The notes beneath the pieces are model-generated. The model had not been told where the DNA came from, ran no database searches, and saw nothing but the letters and a program-made list of their open reading frames with translations. The position numbers and the translations under genes are program-made. This document shows, piece after piece, positions 12,795 to 22,864 of a stretch of DNA of 64,000 bases. The first letter of the stretch is position 1; each line of letters starts with the position of its first letter. Source of the DNA: Saccharum officinarum (lineage: Eukaryota; Streptophyta; Magnoliopsida; Poales; Poaceae); contig CM036209.1 of NCBI GenBank assembly GCA_020631735.1, positions 8,965,451 to 9,029,450 on the forward strand, given 5' to 3'.

Positions 12795-14507
12795 ATGCAA
12801 AGAAAGAACTCCAAGAGGGCCGCTCGTTCCAGTGGAGGTGATGGTGGTAGTGCTTCCCGGCCTGTCCATGGAAGGACTGCCGCTCGTCCCCGTGGAGGTG
12901 GTGGCGGCATTGGAGATGAAGATGATGTTGAGCCCCAGGGTGTGCCTGCTCCTCTCTCGAGTATGGGACGCCCCAATCCTCCGCGTCGTCATAGCGAGCA
13001 AGTGCAAGGTCAGCGTCCGGCAGGTGAGAATCCACAGCTTGCCGCTATGCAAATTGAGGGTCGCTCTATTGACCCTAACATTGTGGCTCAATCCCCCATT
13101 CAAATTGGTCTTGCCACTGCCAACCGGATGCTTTTATTTCATCAAAATGCAAATCCTCGTATGTCCGGTCCTCAAAATCAAGGTGGTTATCAACCCTCTC
13201 TTCCTGTTGATTATTCTAAGAGAGCGGGTGATTTAAGGGTGCAGCGCAGTGAGAATCCCTATCAGTTTATCCGCAATCCTAGTGTGGATGTTCGTTTTTG
13301 GAGCCGCATGCATTCGGATTATTATTACAAGGTTCTTTTCAAGAGTGGGCAGCGTGGCTCTTCTCCGCCGATATTCCAGCACAAGTGGGTGCAGCGCGCC
13401 TCTCTTGATAATTTGAACAATCCTGACATTCACCGTTTGGTTGCTGATCTTGATGCTTGTCGTCTGCTTCCTCTTATGACGTTCCAGCATAATTGGAATG
13501 ATGAGATTATCTGTCAGTTTTATGCAACTCTGTGGATTGATTCTCAGAACCTTGTACTACATTGGCTTACCCAAGGCGTCCATTACAGATGTGATTATCG
13601 GACTTTTTCACGCCTTCTTGGGTTTACTGCTGAGGACAGGGGTGCTTCTAGTCTTTTTGATATTTTTCCAGATTCTGTCTCTCACGATGACTTAGAGGCT
13701 GCTGAGGTTTACAAGCCTGGTGCGACTGTTGATTTCACTACCACTCATTTGAAGCCGTACTTTTATGTCCTCAACAATCTCATTCGCCTCACCTTGGACC
13801 CGAAGATTGGAGATTCTATTCATCTCATGCTTGATGCTCCTAAGGTCCTTTGCCGTTTTGGCACTGGTGGTGATCGTTTTTCCATCACTGACTTCATGTG
13901 GCGCAAGATTGAGCAGGCTGCAAATGATCCCCACAAGTCTGTGCCTTATGCTCCATATCTCATGTATATCATTGAGCAAGTGGTGGGTCGTTCATTCCAT
14001 CACAATACTGTGCACAAGTCCTACTCCGTGCGTCATTTGGGCCCCAGAGGTATTGGTGGTGGTTCCGTTCCTTCTCCCACTCGTGGTTCGGCCACTCGTA
14101 CTTCCTCCCGCGGTGCTTACCGTGGTGGTACTGCTACTGCTCCTACTCGCTCCTCCTCGGAGCGTCGTCGGCGTGGTGGCGGTGTCATCAAGTATACTTT
14201 GGGGAAGCTTTGGGAGGCCTTCTGTTACAAGGCTGAGAAGGATGATCGTCGCCTAAGGCGTATTGAGCAGCACCTACAGATTGATCCTCCTGAGAGTCCT
14301 CTCCGTGAGTTTTGGGATCCCTTTGTCGAGTACAACGAGTTGTATGGTGCTCCCGTCTCTGGTCCTAGTGAGGAGGCTGGCCCGTCCGATGACCCTTGTG
14401 GTAAGAAGACAGTCCCTACATCGCCAGGGTTGGTTGACTACTCGACCGACGACGATGACAACGGCGATGACAGTGACGATGACCGTGACTTCTCGGAGCC
14501 TTATTAG
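12795..14507 (+). CDS. Element B ORF3: Sirevirus post-pol (envelope-like) protein, 570 aa, intact
   Basis: A single open frame of 570 codons lies between RNase H and the 3' LTR, in the sense strand. The N-terminus is basic and Gly/Arg-rich (about residues 1-50, QRKNSKRAARS). Residues about 150-410 form a folded-looking region rich in Trp, His and Phe (VRFWSRMHSDYYYKV, DEIICQFYATLWID, SRLLGF). This resembles the domain often labelled 'putative plant transposon protein' in grass proteins. A Gly/Arg/Ser/Thr linker follows at about 418-465, then a short helical part, then a Ser/Asp-rich acidic tail. I see no signal peptide or transmembrane helix, so it is not a classical envelope. Its role is unknown. 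Unlike gag and pol of the same copy, it has no frameshift or stop. An internal TATA box and palindromes precede it. Confidence 0.75.
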   Translation: MQRKNSKRAARSSGGDGGSASRPVHGRTAARPRGGGGGIGDEDDVEPQGVPAPLSSMGRPNPPRRHSEQVQGQRPAGENPQLAAMQIEGRSIDPNIVAQSPIQIGLATANRMLLFHQNANPRMSGPQNQGGYQPSLPVDYSKRAGDLRVQRSENPYQFIRNPSVDVRFWSRMHSDYYYKVLFKSGQRGSSPPIFQHKWVQRASLDNLNNPDIHRLVADLDACRLLPLMTFQHNWNDEIICQFYATLWIDSQNLVLHWLTQGVHYRCDYRTFSRLLGFTAEDRGASSLFDIFPDSVSHDDLEAAEVYKPGATVDFTTTHLKPYFYVLNNLIRLTLDPKIGDSIHLMLDAPKVLCRFGTGGDRFSITDFMWRKIEQAANDPHKSVPYAPYLMYIIEQVVGRSFHHNTVHKSYSVRHLGPRGIGGGSVPSPTRGSATRTSSRGAYRGGTATAPTRSSSERRRRGGGVIKYTLGKLWEAFCYKAEKDDRRLRRIEQHLQIDPPESPLREFWDPFVEYNELYGAPVSGPSEEAGPSDDPCGKKTVPTSPGLVDYSTDDDDNGDDSDDDRDFSEPY

Positions 14508-14541
14508 ATTTCGCTACCTTGGTCGTTTCCGTGCCTACCCT

Positions 14542-15065
14542 TTTTGGCATTTGATGCCAAAGGGGGAGTGTTAGGCTTATCATCTATGTAATAGGTAGTT
14601 AATGGTCGTGTAATAATTCCAAACCTTGTGGTGAACTATGTATGGTGGACTAAGAACTATTGGTGTGATGATGGATGATTGTAGGATAATCACTTATGCT
14701 TATTTGTTATGTTTGCCTATGTTTGCCTAGATTTTTTTTCTGATGTTGTTTGTTGGCTTAGTTTGGCTTTGTTATTTTTAAGTCCTTTTCTTTCTACCTT
14801 AGCCTTTCCTGTGTTTGTGTGATAAGTCATGTCTCATGCATCACGTTATATTTCTTGTCATACACTTTTAGGCACCCCACGAATTGCAAAATTTAGGGGG
14901 AGCTTCCCTTATGTATGCATATTGATTATGATCAATGTTGAGATTCAAGTTCAATGCATACACTGAGGGGGAGCCTCTTGTAAAGTTTAAAATTCAAATT
15001 CTTCAATTCTTTACACCTTATGTAAGCCTAAGTTGGTTGTCATCAATTACCAAAAAGGGGGAGTT
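14542..15065 (+). promoter_or_regulatory. Multiplied polypurine tracts of element B, with hairpin
   Basis: Four AGGGGGAG-type tracts occur at 14559-14568, 14895-14902, 14965-14973 and 15052-15063. The last abuts the 3' LTR and is the likely plus-strand primer. The first is preceded by a perfect hairpin (TTTGGCAT-ttg-ATGCCAAA, about 14543-14561). Repeated purine tracts upstream of the 3' LTR are a known Sirevirus feature. Confidence 0.8.
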
Positions 15066-16667
15066 TGTAAGTGCATTCGCCCCCGTTGTGGGTTTTGGAT
15101 AATTAATGACAATCAAATTAGGGACTAACATGTCTATCTAAGTGAATATGCAGGTGTTAGTTCAATGAAAGAATTTGTATGGTCACATTTGGTGATGTTA
15201 GCACCCTCAATTCCTTTGGCTGGAAAGCATTCCGTCTCAAGTGGGTCGATTAGATCTTATCTTTTGACTTGAGTTATAGGAAATGCCGCACTATCAAGAG
15301 GGATACAAATTAGGTTATCTAGAGGGAAAACTTGTGCTCAATTTGTGTTTGTTTAAGCGTTTGAGAGACACCTTTGCACTCACGGACACTTAGAGAAGTG
15401 TTTTATGCCTGGGAGTACCGGTAGTACCGGTGAACCACCAGTAGCACCGGTAGGCATAAATCCCGCCGGTGTCAGCGCCTTAGTTCTCCGAGTTTTTGCT
15501 CTAGAGGTAGTATCGGTGGTTGACCGGTAGTACCGGCCATTGACCGGTGGTACCGGTGAAAGTCTGGTAGTACCGGTAAGTCTTTTTCCCGCAAAACTTG
15601 TCTTCTCCAAAATCTGTACTACCGGTGGTACCGGTCATTGACCGGTAGTACCGGTGAAAGACCAGTAGTACCGATAGGCTATTTTCTCGCAAAATCTCCA
15701 GTAGGTTGGCTGTAACGGTCGGAACCCTTAGGACTGGTAGTACCGGTGGGTACTCACCGGTAGTACCGGTACCGCTTCGAAGATAAGAGTATAAATAGCT
15801 CCCCCCTTCATTTCTAACCGTTACCGATGCCATTTACTCCCACCAACCTTTAGACAAACAGCTCTCAAGCATTGTCTCACCCTCTCTCTTCCTCTTTGCT
15901 CTCAAATCCAATCCCTTGCAAGAGCTGTGCAGAGAGGAGAGATTTAAGAGTGGAAAGCTTCGTTTCACATCTTGAGCACTTGGTTCCCCTCCTAGTTGGC
16001 TTGGTTTGTGTTTGTTACTCTTGGATTCTTGAAACCCTAGCCGGCTAGGTGTTCTTCGTGGTTGCCCATGTTGTTCTACTTGTGAGGGCACCCCGAAATG
16101 TTTGTATTACCCTTGTATTCTTAGTGGAAATCTTGGGCTAACCTTTGTGGTTGCTTGAGGGAGGAAAGGAGGTGGAATAGACTCCGACCTTAGTGGTCAC
16201 CTCAACAACGATGACGTAGGAACTCCTTTGTGGGGTTGCCGAACCTCGGGTTAAATCGTGTGTCCTGCGTGCTTGTTGTTGTTGTTATTTGTGTTCACTT
16301 GAGATATTACTTGTTCTTTGTGTTCTCCCTCTTTCATATCTCTTTCATAGGTTGTGGGTGCTCGATCTACTACTTGGTGAAGGAACAAGAAAGGAGAGTT
16401 CATAAACTTCATCAACATCATCTTCGGTAGTGGGGTAAATCTCAGATCTGAAATCACAACTCGCAAATCTCTGATTTCTTAGTTTCAGTAGGGTACCGGT
16501 AGTACCGGTGGTCTGTGTCGGTAGTACCGGTGATCCCTCACTGGTAGTATCGGTCCAAACCAACCGGTGGTACCGGTCAGTGTTTTAACTTCCGCGTTGA
16601 GTTTTGAGTTTCAGGTTTTTAGATCCGCCTATTCACCCCCCCCCTCTAGGCCTATTAGATCCTTTCA
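15066..16667 (+). repeat. Element B 3' LTR (1602 bp)
   Basis: Begins TGTAAGTGCATT directly after the terminal purine tract and ends CCTTTCA before GCTTT. It carries the same palindrome arrays (15416-15771 and 16493-16577) and TATA box (15790-15797) as the 5' copy. Several ACCGGT sites are changed to ACTGGT, ACCAGT or ATCGGT, as expected from deamination of methylated CpG. Confidence 0.93.
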
Positions 16668-16672
16668 GCTTT
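16668..16672. repeat. Target-site duplication of element B (right copy, GCTTT)
   Basis: Second copy of the five-base duplication. Element A gag sequence resumes immediately afterwards. Confidence 0.9.
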
Positions 16673-17320
16673 GAAGGCCAAGTCTTTTTTCTTGGAAGAT
16701 GATGAGCCCTCTTCCGGAGTGATGTGCATGTACATCTCATGTGCATTGATCTTTCCCAATACTTGAGTCGGTGTTGCGGCGGATAGATCACTTTGGTGAA
16801 GTACGGTGACAATGTGTCCATACTACTCAACAGGAAGAACATTCAAGATCCTCCTTGCAACATCCGATTGACTCATTTGAGTGAGTCTAAGAGCATTGAG
16901 ATCTTCTACAAGAACATTCAAACGAGTGTACATTTCATTAGTACTTTCTTTGGAAAGCATCTCAAAAGAGTTAATTTTCTTTAAAGCAATGTGATAGCGT
17001 TCCTCATGCTCACTCTTAGTTCCCTCATGGAGAGCACAAAGATTTTCCCACAATTCAAGAGCGTTTTTGGCATTACGCACACGATTGAAGATATCTTTGC
17101 CTAGGGCCCGGTAGAGTGCATTTTTTGCCTTTGCATTCCACCGGTCGTATTTCTCCTCGTCACCACTTGGGTTTGCGAGATCCCTTATAGGAGGAAGCCC
17201 TTCGGTTGCGGCTCTAAGGCACCCAACATCTATGGCTTCGAGGTACACCTCCATACGAATTTTCCAATATGAAAAATCGTCTCCCTCAAAGGTGGGAGGT
17301 GGTCCTTCCCCATTAGACAT
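16673..17320 (-). pseudogene. gag: Element A gag, N-terminal part
   Basis: The ATG at 17320 lies about 40 bp downstream of the primer-binding site. The protein starts MSNGEGPPPTFEGDDFSYWK, the conserved N-terminus of plant copia gag (UBN2-like, with the W-containing region and 'ALELWENLCALHEGT'). An in-frame stop follows 'RRILNVLPVE' near 16823, where the related copy at 34216 reads through with KYG. The frame continues beyond the stop to 16673, where element B interrupts it. It rejoins the zinc-knuckle part at 5163 across the duplicated GCTTT. This is a dead gag fragment. Confidence 0.85.
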
Positions 17321-17358
17321 CTTGCTCTAGGCGGTGAAGCCTAAATAAAGAGCAACAC

Positions 17359-17371
17359 GGCTCCGATACCA
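17359..17371 (-). other. Element A primer-binding site (initiator Met tRNA type)
   Basis: Minus-strand TGGTATCGGAGC lies two bases inside the LTR end. It matches the usual plant copia primer site complementary to the 3' end of initiator Met tRNA, with G for A at the eighth position. Confidence 0.8.
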
Positions 17372-18075
17372 ATTGAAAGGATCAAGATGCCCAAGAGGGG
17401 GGGTGAATTGGGCTTTTCTAAAAATTAATTGCAAGAATTAAATCCTACAAACCAAATTTCACCCCTAGTGCCTACTAGTGTTCCTTGTGATTCTACCGAT
17501 AAAAGTTTTGCACCCTAAATTCTAATCCTAGACTAACATGGTAATTCTAGGAAAGTAAACGAGCAATGAAAGTAATGTACGAAAGTAAATGCTTGAAAGT
17601 AAGGGTTATGAACACGGCGATGTTTTGTCGAGATATCGGAGAGTCGCCACTCCCCACTAGTCCTCGTTGGAGCACCCACGCAAGGGTGTAGCTCCCCCTT
17701 GATCCGCGCAAGGATCAAGTGCTCTCTACGGGTTGATTCTTCGACACTCCATCGCGGCGAATCACCCAAAACCGCTCACAACTTGAGTTGAGTCACCCAC
17801 AATCTCGTCGGATGATCACCAAACTCCCAATCACCACTAAATCGTCTAGGTGATGGCGATCACCAAGAGTAACAAGCTAGAACTCTCATTTGACCACAAC
17901 AAGCCTAATGAGAAGATGGATGCACACTTGCTATACTCTTGTCACTAGTGAGGAATCACAAACTTTGATTCTCAAATCACTATCCTCACTAGGGCTCTTG
18001 CACTCCCTTGCACTCCAAAGGTGTTTCTCAGTTGAACAAATGAGCAAGAGACCTCTAAAAGAGGTAGAGGGGATG

Positions 18076-18083
18076 TATTTATA
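18076..18083 (-). promoter_or_regulatory. TATA box of element A LTR
   Basis: TATAAATA on the minus strand, placed just after the palindrome array in the LTR. The related LTR has the same box at 33123-33130. Confidence 0.6.
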
Positions 18084-18129
18084 CACCCCTCAGACAAATC
18101 CATCTGTTATCTGTCAAAACAGCAAAACG

Positions 18130-18545
18130 CGAACTGACCGGACGCGTTGGTTGACATGACCGGACGCGCCGGTCAAGTGTAACGGTTGGAAAACGAAAGT
18201 TACGCTGAGTGACCGGACGCGCTGATCTGAGATGACCGGACGCGCCGATCAGGGATGACCGGACGCGTCCGATCATGCAAGATCCTTACTGGAAACTGAT
18301 CTGACGCTCGACCGCGTCCGATCATAGATGACCGGACGCGTCAGGTCAGCTCGGGACCTTACTGGAACGTGACCGGACGCGCCGATCACTTCACAGCCGC
18401 GTCCGATTACACTGTTTACCCTCTGGAACACGTGTCAGACTGACCACCGCGTCCGGTCCTCTCAAGGACCGCGTCCGGTCGATCAGTTAAACCCGCACTG
18501 TCTTGTCCAGGACGCGTCCGGTCATGACCAGGACCGCGTCCGGTA
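18130..18545 (-). repeat. CpG-rich palindromic array, word GACCGGACGCG(TCCGGTC), element A LTR
   Basis: The region contains more than a dozen dispersed copies of ACCGGACGCG, CGCGTCCGGT and related forms in both orientations, spaced by 10-40 bp of unrelated sequence. Pairs form imperfect palindromes. It occupies the promoter-proximal LTR region. Clusters of palindromes here are known for Sirevirus LTRs. Confidence 0.75.
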
Positions 18546-18987
18546 ATGGGTAAACTGCTCAAACGACTTCTAAACACGACGCAACTTGAACCAAGTTGCT
18601 TCCAACTGAACTCTGAGCTTTTCTTGAGCTACCTAGTGCTAAGTTTGACAAGTGTGCACCACACCTAAATAGAAGACTCACCTAGGTCAAGCTACTCGCT
18701 CATGCCCCCCTTTATAGTACGGTCAAAGGAAGAAATAAAGATCCTAACGACTATTCCAGATTTAACTCAACACCTTGACATCCGGAACTAACCGTCCTTA
18801 ATCTTGTCGATGATCCTTTGAAAACCGAAACGATTTCCATCAAGGGACATGAATACCATATTGCCCAAAGCAGTTATCATCTCCATGACCTAACTTACCA
18901 ACGTTTCTACAAAACACACGTTAGTCATGGTAATAATGCGTTGTCATCAATTGCCGAAACCAACACCGGGGCCTAGATGCTTTCACA

Positions 18988-20760
18988 GTAATAGGATTAT
19001 TTTTTTTTATTTTTTTGTCAATGCTTTTCCAGAGAAATAAATATAGGTGCCAAACTGAGAAAATAACGTGCACAAATGTTATATCATCATAAGCAAGAAA
19101 TAGAAATTCAATATTCCAATTTTATCAGCAGTAGAATACCTGATTTCTATGTGAAGCAAGAAGGATGATAAATTTTTTACAAGCCTGTTCTTGTACTTTT
19201 TCAGTGACCTGCAATAATTGATAGGAAAGTTCAGCCCAAATGTCATTGTGGTCAAGGTCATCCCAGATATCTACAAAACTCTACCATGCGCAACACTATG
19301 CAAAATTTTAGCTTGCACTATTAAAGTGGATTATATATCATGGATAAACCTGAAAGATCTAATCAATAGCCTTTCCTTACAATCACAGCTCTATCATGTA
19401 GTGTACAGAACTACAAATTGACCAGCGACACCCGTTCATTAGAAATCAAGTCATTGGTACCTCAGGAGTGAAGAAGGTCCCAAAATGATCTCATTATTTT
19501 GTTAGTTTGAGAATCACAATGACCATCTTGTATTGATAGTGATCCCTATCTTTTACCCATTGAGGGAATATAAGCCCATCTTTGACACAAAACAAATGGT
19601 TATGATAGCATATATATGAATAGAAGAAACACAAAAGAAGCACCTATTATCTTGAGATCATCAAGTCGCGGAACTGAAGCAGAGGCGCGAACCAGAAGCA
19701 TCACAGATAGAAGGGTTCATGCGAAGGCAACGCATTTGGAAAGAGCGAAATCATTTATGGATTAACGGAGGCAGTCTAGGCGCCTAAATGCAGAAAGTGC
19801 GATTAACACAGGCGCTGAGCCAGAGGCAGATGCCCTACCTGCCTCCATAAACACAAAACTCCCAGCTGAGAAAACCTGCACAACAGTAGTGACGTGATCA
19901 TGGTCTTATGAAACAATGACACTAATGGAGGTCAATTTAAGTTGATTGAAGTAACAATGTTCGTGAGTGGAGATAGGCAATAAGATGTGTTAGCAATTGG
20001 TTGCCAATAAACTTTGCATGTCATTTTTTTTTTGCAACTCTAATCCCTTTGAATTATTGAACGACTATAAATGGATAGAAGCACCAGCGATAGGTGGATC
20101 AATCCAAACAGAAGAATTATGTTCCATCCTGCAATCTTGAGAAGTCTTTCTTGTAATCTTAACTTCAGGACAATAATTTATAAACTATTTCTTTGATAGC
20201 AATTTTCAGATTTGTCACAGACAATTTTCAGATTTTGATAGCAATTTTCTGAAATTTGGAAATAATTTGTGAACAATTTGATGATATTTGTGAACAATTT
20301 AACATATATTTCTCTGATATCTGCAATCCATATAAATAATTTGTAATTTTTTTTGAAAATTTTGGCATATATTTGTGTTATCCCCATATTACACCACTAT
20401 GTCCATAAAATTACATTGAAGATATTATTGTAAATATAATAATAAGACAATGTAAATATAACTATAAGCCAGTGTAAGTGCATAGAAAAAAATCAGTTGA
20501 CAGGAGGGGTCAAAACTGCTAAATGTCATGTAGACAAATCCAAGAGAAAATAATATAGATTTGAACACGTGAGATGTAAGACTCCAATGCCCATACAAGC
20601 CATATTATCATGTTCGAGGACTCCGAGACCCATGCGAGCCAAAAGGGATTCTCACGCCCATACGAGCCAAAATATTAATATTTAAACGAGCCAAAAATAT
20701 TACAAAAATACTCCTTGGCAGGCGACTGCGATGACGCGAATCCATCAGTCACATGCCTTT
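18988..20760. other. Intergenic DNA, no gene recognised
   Basis: AT-rich DNA with short frames only. Around 20580-20700 a phrase like CCCATACGAGCCAAAA recurs three or four times. The stretch 19670-19870 is more GC-rich (AGGCGCCTAAATGCAG region) and might be an exon relic or an old transposon piece. I could not assign it. Confidence 0.5.
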
Positions 20761-20763
20761 TAA

Positions 20764-21204
20764 GACTACCCGCAGTGGGTACTCTAAAACGATACTCTAA
20801 AGCTTTAGAGTATGAATATAGAGTAAAAATTGTTGCACTGGGTACTCTAAAACGATACTCTATCCTTTCTCTCACTCTATATTTAGAGTAGTACTGTGCT
20901 TACTCTATACTCAATAGTGGTGGGCTCCATTAGCTAAACAAAGGAAAAAAATGTTATAACTCACAAACCAAAAATCCAAATTAAATTTTGATTGCACCAT
21001 TAAATTCGTCTCAATAAATCCTTCAAAACTAGATCACGCATGGATATATTTAGATAAAGTGACAAGTGGGTCCCACAGTGGATAGAGTGGATAGAGGATG
21101 ATATAGAGGATGGATGGGTGCGGAAGAATTGAGTATAGAGGAAGAAATCTTGCTGACTAGGACGTATAGAGGATGAATATAGAGGTCCATGAGTGCGGGT
21201 AGTC
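20764..21204. mobile_element. Tourist-like MITE, copy 1 (441 bp, TSD TAA)
   Basis: The left end GACTACCCGCAGTG and the right end ...CACTGC-type inverted match (GAGTGCGGGTAGTC) form terminal inverted repeats of about 14 bp. TAA flanks both sides (20761-20763 and 21205-21207). The interior contains an inverted ACTCTAAA...TTTAGAGT arrangement. Three-base TAA duplication points to the PIF/Harbinger superfamily. It is non-coding. Confidence 0.8.
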
Positions 21205-21275
21205 TAACGACAGGCAAACCCAGATGCCTTCACGAGTTCCCGCCCGTCACGTCTTGGGCCCGGACGAGTGGGTTA

Positions 21276-21685
21276 GACTACCCGCAGTGGATACTCTAAA
21301 GGATACTCTAAAGCTTTAGAGTATGAATATAGAGTAAAAACTGCTGCACTGGGTACTCTAAAACGATACTCTATCCTTTCTCTCACTCTATATTTAGAGT
21401 AGTACAGTGCTTACTCTATAGTGTACAGTGGCAGGCCCCACTAGCTAAACAAAGGGAAAAAAATGTTATAACTCACAAACCAAAAATCCAAATTAAATTT
21501 CGATTGTATCATTAAATTCGTCTCAATAAATCATTCAAAACTAGATCACATATGAATATATTTAGATAAAGTGACAAGTGAGTCCCATAGTGGATAGAGT
21601 GGATAGAGGATAATATAGAGGATGGATGAGTGCGGGATAATTGAATATAGAGGAGAGAATCTAGCTGACTAGGACGTATAGAGAA
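21276..21685. mobile_element. Tourist-like MITE, copy 2, truncated at right end
   Basis: Starts GACTACCCGCAGTGG after TTA and follows copy 1 closely up to GACTAGGACGTATAGAG. It then diverges, without the right inverted repeat. It lies about 70 bp downstream of copy 1 in the same orientation. Confidence 0.75.
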
Positions 21686-21879
21686 AAGTGGATCCTGCCG
21701 TGCTCTTTCCTCTGTCTGTGACTCCACGTCCGGTCCGACTACAACCGAGGAGGCAAGACCTGACCCGTGTGTGCTCGAGTACTGTTTAATCTGTTTTTAC
21801 TCACCTGAGGAACAAGATGACTGATAGGTAAGCAAAAAAATCAGTCACCTGATGAGGAGACATACCCAAAAAAAATTAA

Positions 21880-22127
21880 AAATAAAAAACGATACTTTTG
21901 ATAGAACCAAAGGAGTCCTGTCTTTCTTGATAAAAAAATCTGTTAACAGATAAATAGCAAAAATCATAAAATAAACATCCACATCAAATAAATAAATTAT
22001 TATTAAAACATCTCTGATGATAAAATAAGTCAAAAAAATAAATAATATTTATAAAAAAACTTTTAATAAGACGAACGCTCAAATAAGCAGCAGTAAAACA
22101 CGACAAGTTCTATAGGACGGAGGGACT
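21880..22127. mobile_element. Degenerate Stowaway-like MITE end
   Basis: Very AT-rich DNA ending at CTATAGGACGGAGGGACTG, the inverse of the common grass MITE start CTCCCTCCGTCC. Only one end is recognisable. Confidence 0.4.
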
Positions 22128-22631
22128 GCGTATGAAACTTGGAGATGGAAAAAAAACGTACAAGTCCACAACAGTGATCACAGTTGACAGCGCGTTCCAC
22201 GAGAGAATAATAAAGACAAAGAAGCGTACAACACGAGCTCGAGCGTTTAATCAACTGGAGGCCGAGCTGACGAGCTCCCTGAGCTGCCGGACGAAATCGT
22301 CGGCGAACCTTCCCTGCACGGCGTCGTCCTTGAAGAAGTCGGCCCACTTCTTCCAAGTGTCCCCTCCCCCTCCGTCCGCCACCGCCGCCGTGGCGACCGC
22401 GTTGCACACGTCCTGGCGCCCGAACCAGCCGTCCTCGTCGCGGCGCGCCACCTCGACACCCACGCGGAGCTCGCGCGCGAACAGCGCCGCGTTGAGGTAC
22501 TGGTCGCCCTTCATGGGCAGCAGCACGAGGCGGCAGCCGGCGACGAGCCCTTCCACGACCGAGCTGAACCCGGCGTGGGTGACGTAGCACCCCACGCTGC
22601 GGTGGCGCAGAATGTGCTGCTGCAGCACCCA

Positions 22632-22864
22632 TGGTTTTTTTTATCGGCCGAAATATCCCGATATTTCCGATATATCCTGTTTATCCATAGGTGCCGATAA
22701 TAAATAATCTATCTTTTTCGTATAAATTTTATTTAAATTTATTTAAATTTACTTAAATTCAAATTAAATTTTATTTAAATTTGGTCCAATATTTCCGATA
22801 TATCCTGTTTATCCTCATTATCTATGACCCCGATAAATTTTAATTTTCGAAAATGAAAACCTTG
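22632..22864. mobile_element. 233-bp MITE in the UGT PSPG region (Mutator-like, about 10-bp TSD)
   Basis: AT-rich insert running from TGGTTTTTTTTATCGGCCG to CGAAAATGAAAACCTTG, with weak inverted ends (GGTTTT.../...AAAACC) and internal repeats of TTTCCGATATATCCTGTTTATCC. It is flanked by GCAGCACCCA (22622-22631) and GCTGCACCCA (22865-22874), a 10-bp duplication with one mismatch. Long duplications of 9-10 bp point to Mutator-like elements. Confidence 0.7.

Larger units (their letters stand above)
5169..16667 (+). mobile_element. Element B: complete-ended Sirevirus-like Ty1/copia retrotransposon (11.5 kb)
   Basis: Both LTRs begin TGTAAGTGCATTCG and end ATCCTTTCA. A 5-bp target duplication GCTTT flanks it. 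Internal order is primer site, gag, coiled-coil gag extension, protease remnant, integrase, RT, RNase H, extra ORF, four AGGGGGAG purine tracts, 3' LTR. Long gag, post-pol ORF and multiplied purine tracts are Sirevirus hallmarks. Frameshifts in gag and RNase H and a deletion between protease and integrase make it non-autonomous. The two LTRs differ by roughly 35-40 substitutions by eye over 1.6 kb, many of them CpG-type transitions, so the insertion is of moderate age and younger than element A. Confidence 0.93.
1..18987 (-). mobile_element. Element A: Sirevirus-like Ty1/copia retrotransposon, 5' LTR to beyond left edge, split by element B
   Basis: This is a minus-strand copia element. Read from right to left it has a 5' LTR (17373-18987), a Met-tRNA-type primer site, gag, a coiled-coil gag extension, protease, integrase, reverse transcriptase and RNase H ending at 239. 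Bases 1-238 are post-pol DNA of the element, and the 3' LTR is outside the window. Element B (5169-16667) sits inside gag, flanked by GCTTT (5164-5168 and 16668-16672). The gag and pol frames contain stops and frameshifts, so the copy is dead. Domain order (integrase before RT) fixes it as copia. The long gag with coiled coil and the LTR layout suggest the Sirevirus (Maximus/SIRE) lineage, which is inference. Confidence 0.88.
17373..18987 (-). repeat. Element A 5' LTR (about 1.6 kb)
   Basis: On the plus strand it runs from tgaaaggatc at 17373 to gctttcaca at 18987, so on the minus strand it is TGTGAAAGC...CTTTCA. It abuts the primer site at 17359-17371. The TATA box (TATAAATA, minus) is at 18076-18083. 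Upstream of it in transcription order, at 18130-18545, is a dense array of GACCGGACGCG/CGCGTCCGGTC palindromic units. The LTR at 32196-33826 shows the same organisation. Confidence 0.85.

Noticed and set aside
12795..14507. Calling ORF3 a true viral envelope protein
   Set aside because: No signal peptide, transmembrane segment or fusion-like region is visible. Only its position fits the 'envelope-like' label.
18130..18545. Possible CRISPR-like array (short repeats with unique spacers)
   Set aside because: Plant nuclear LTR context. Repeats are palindromic, variable and occur in both orientations, with irregular spacing and no associated genes.
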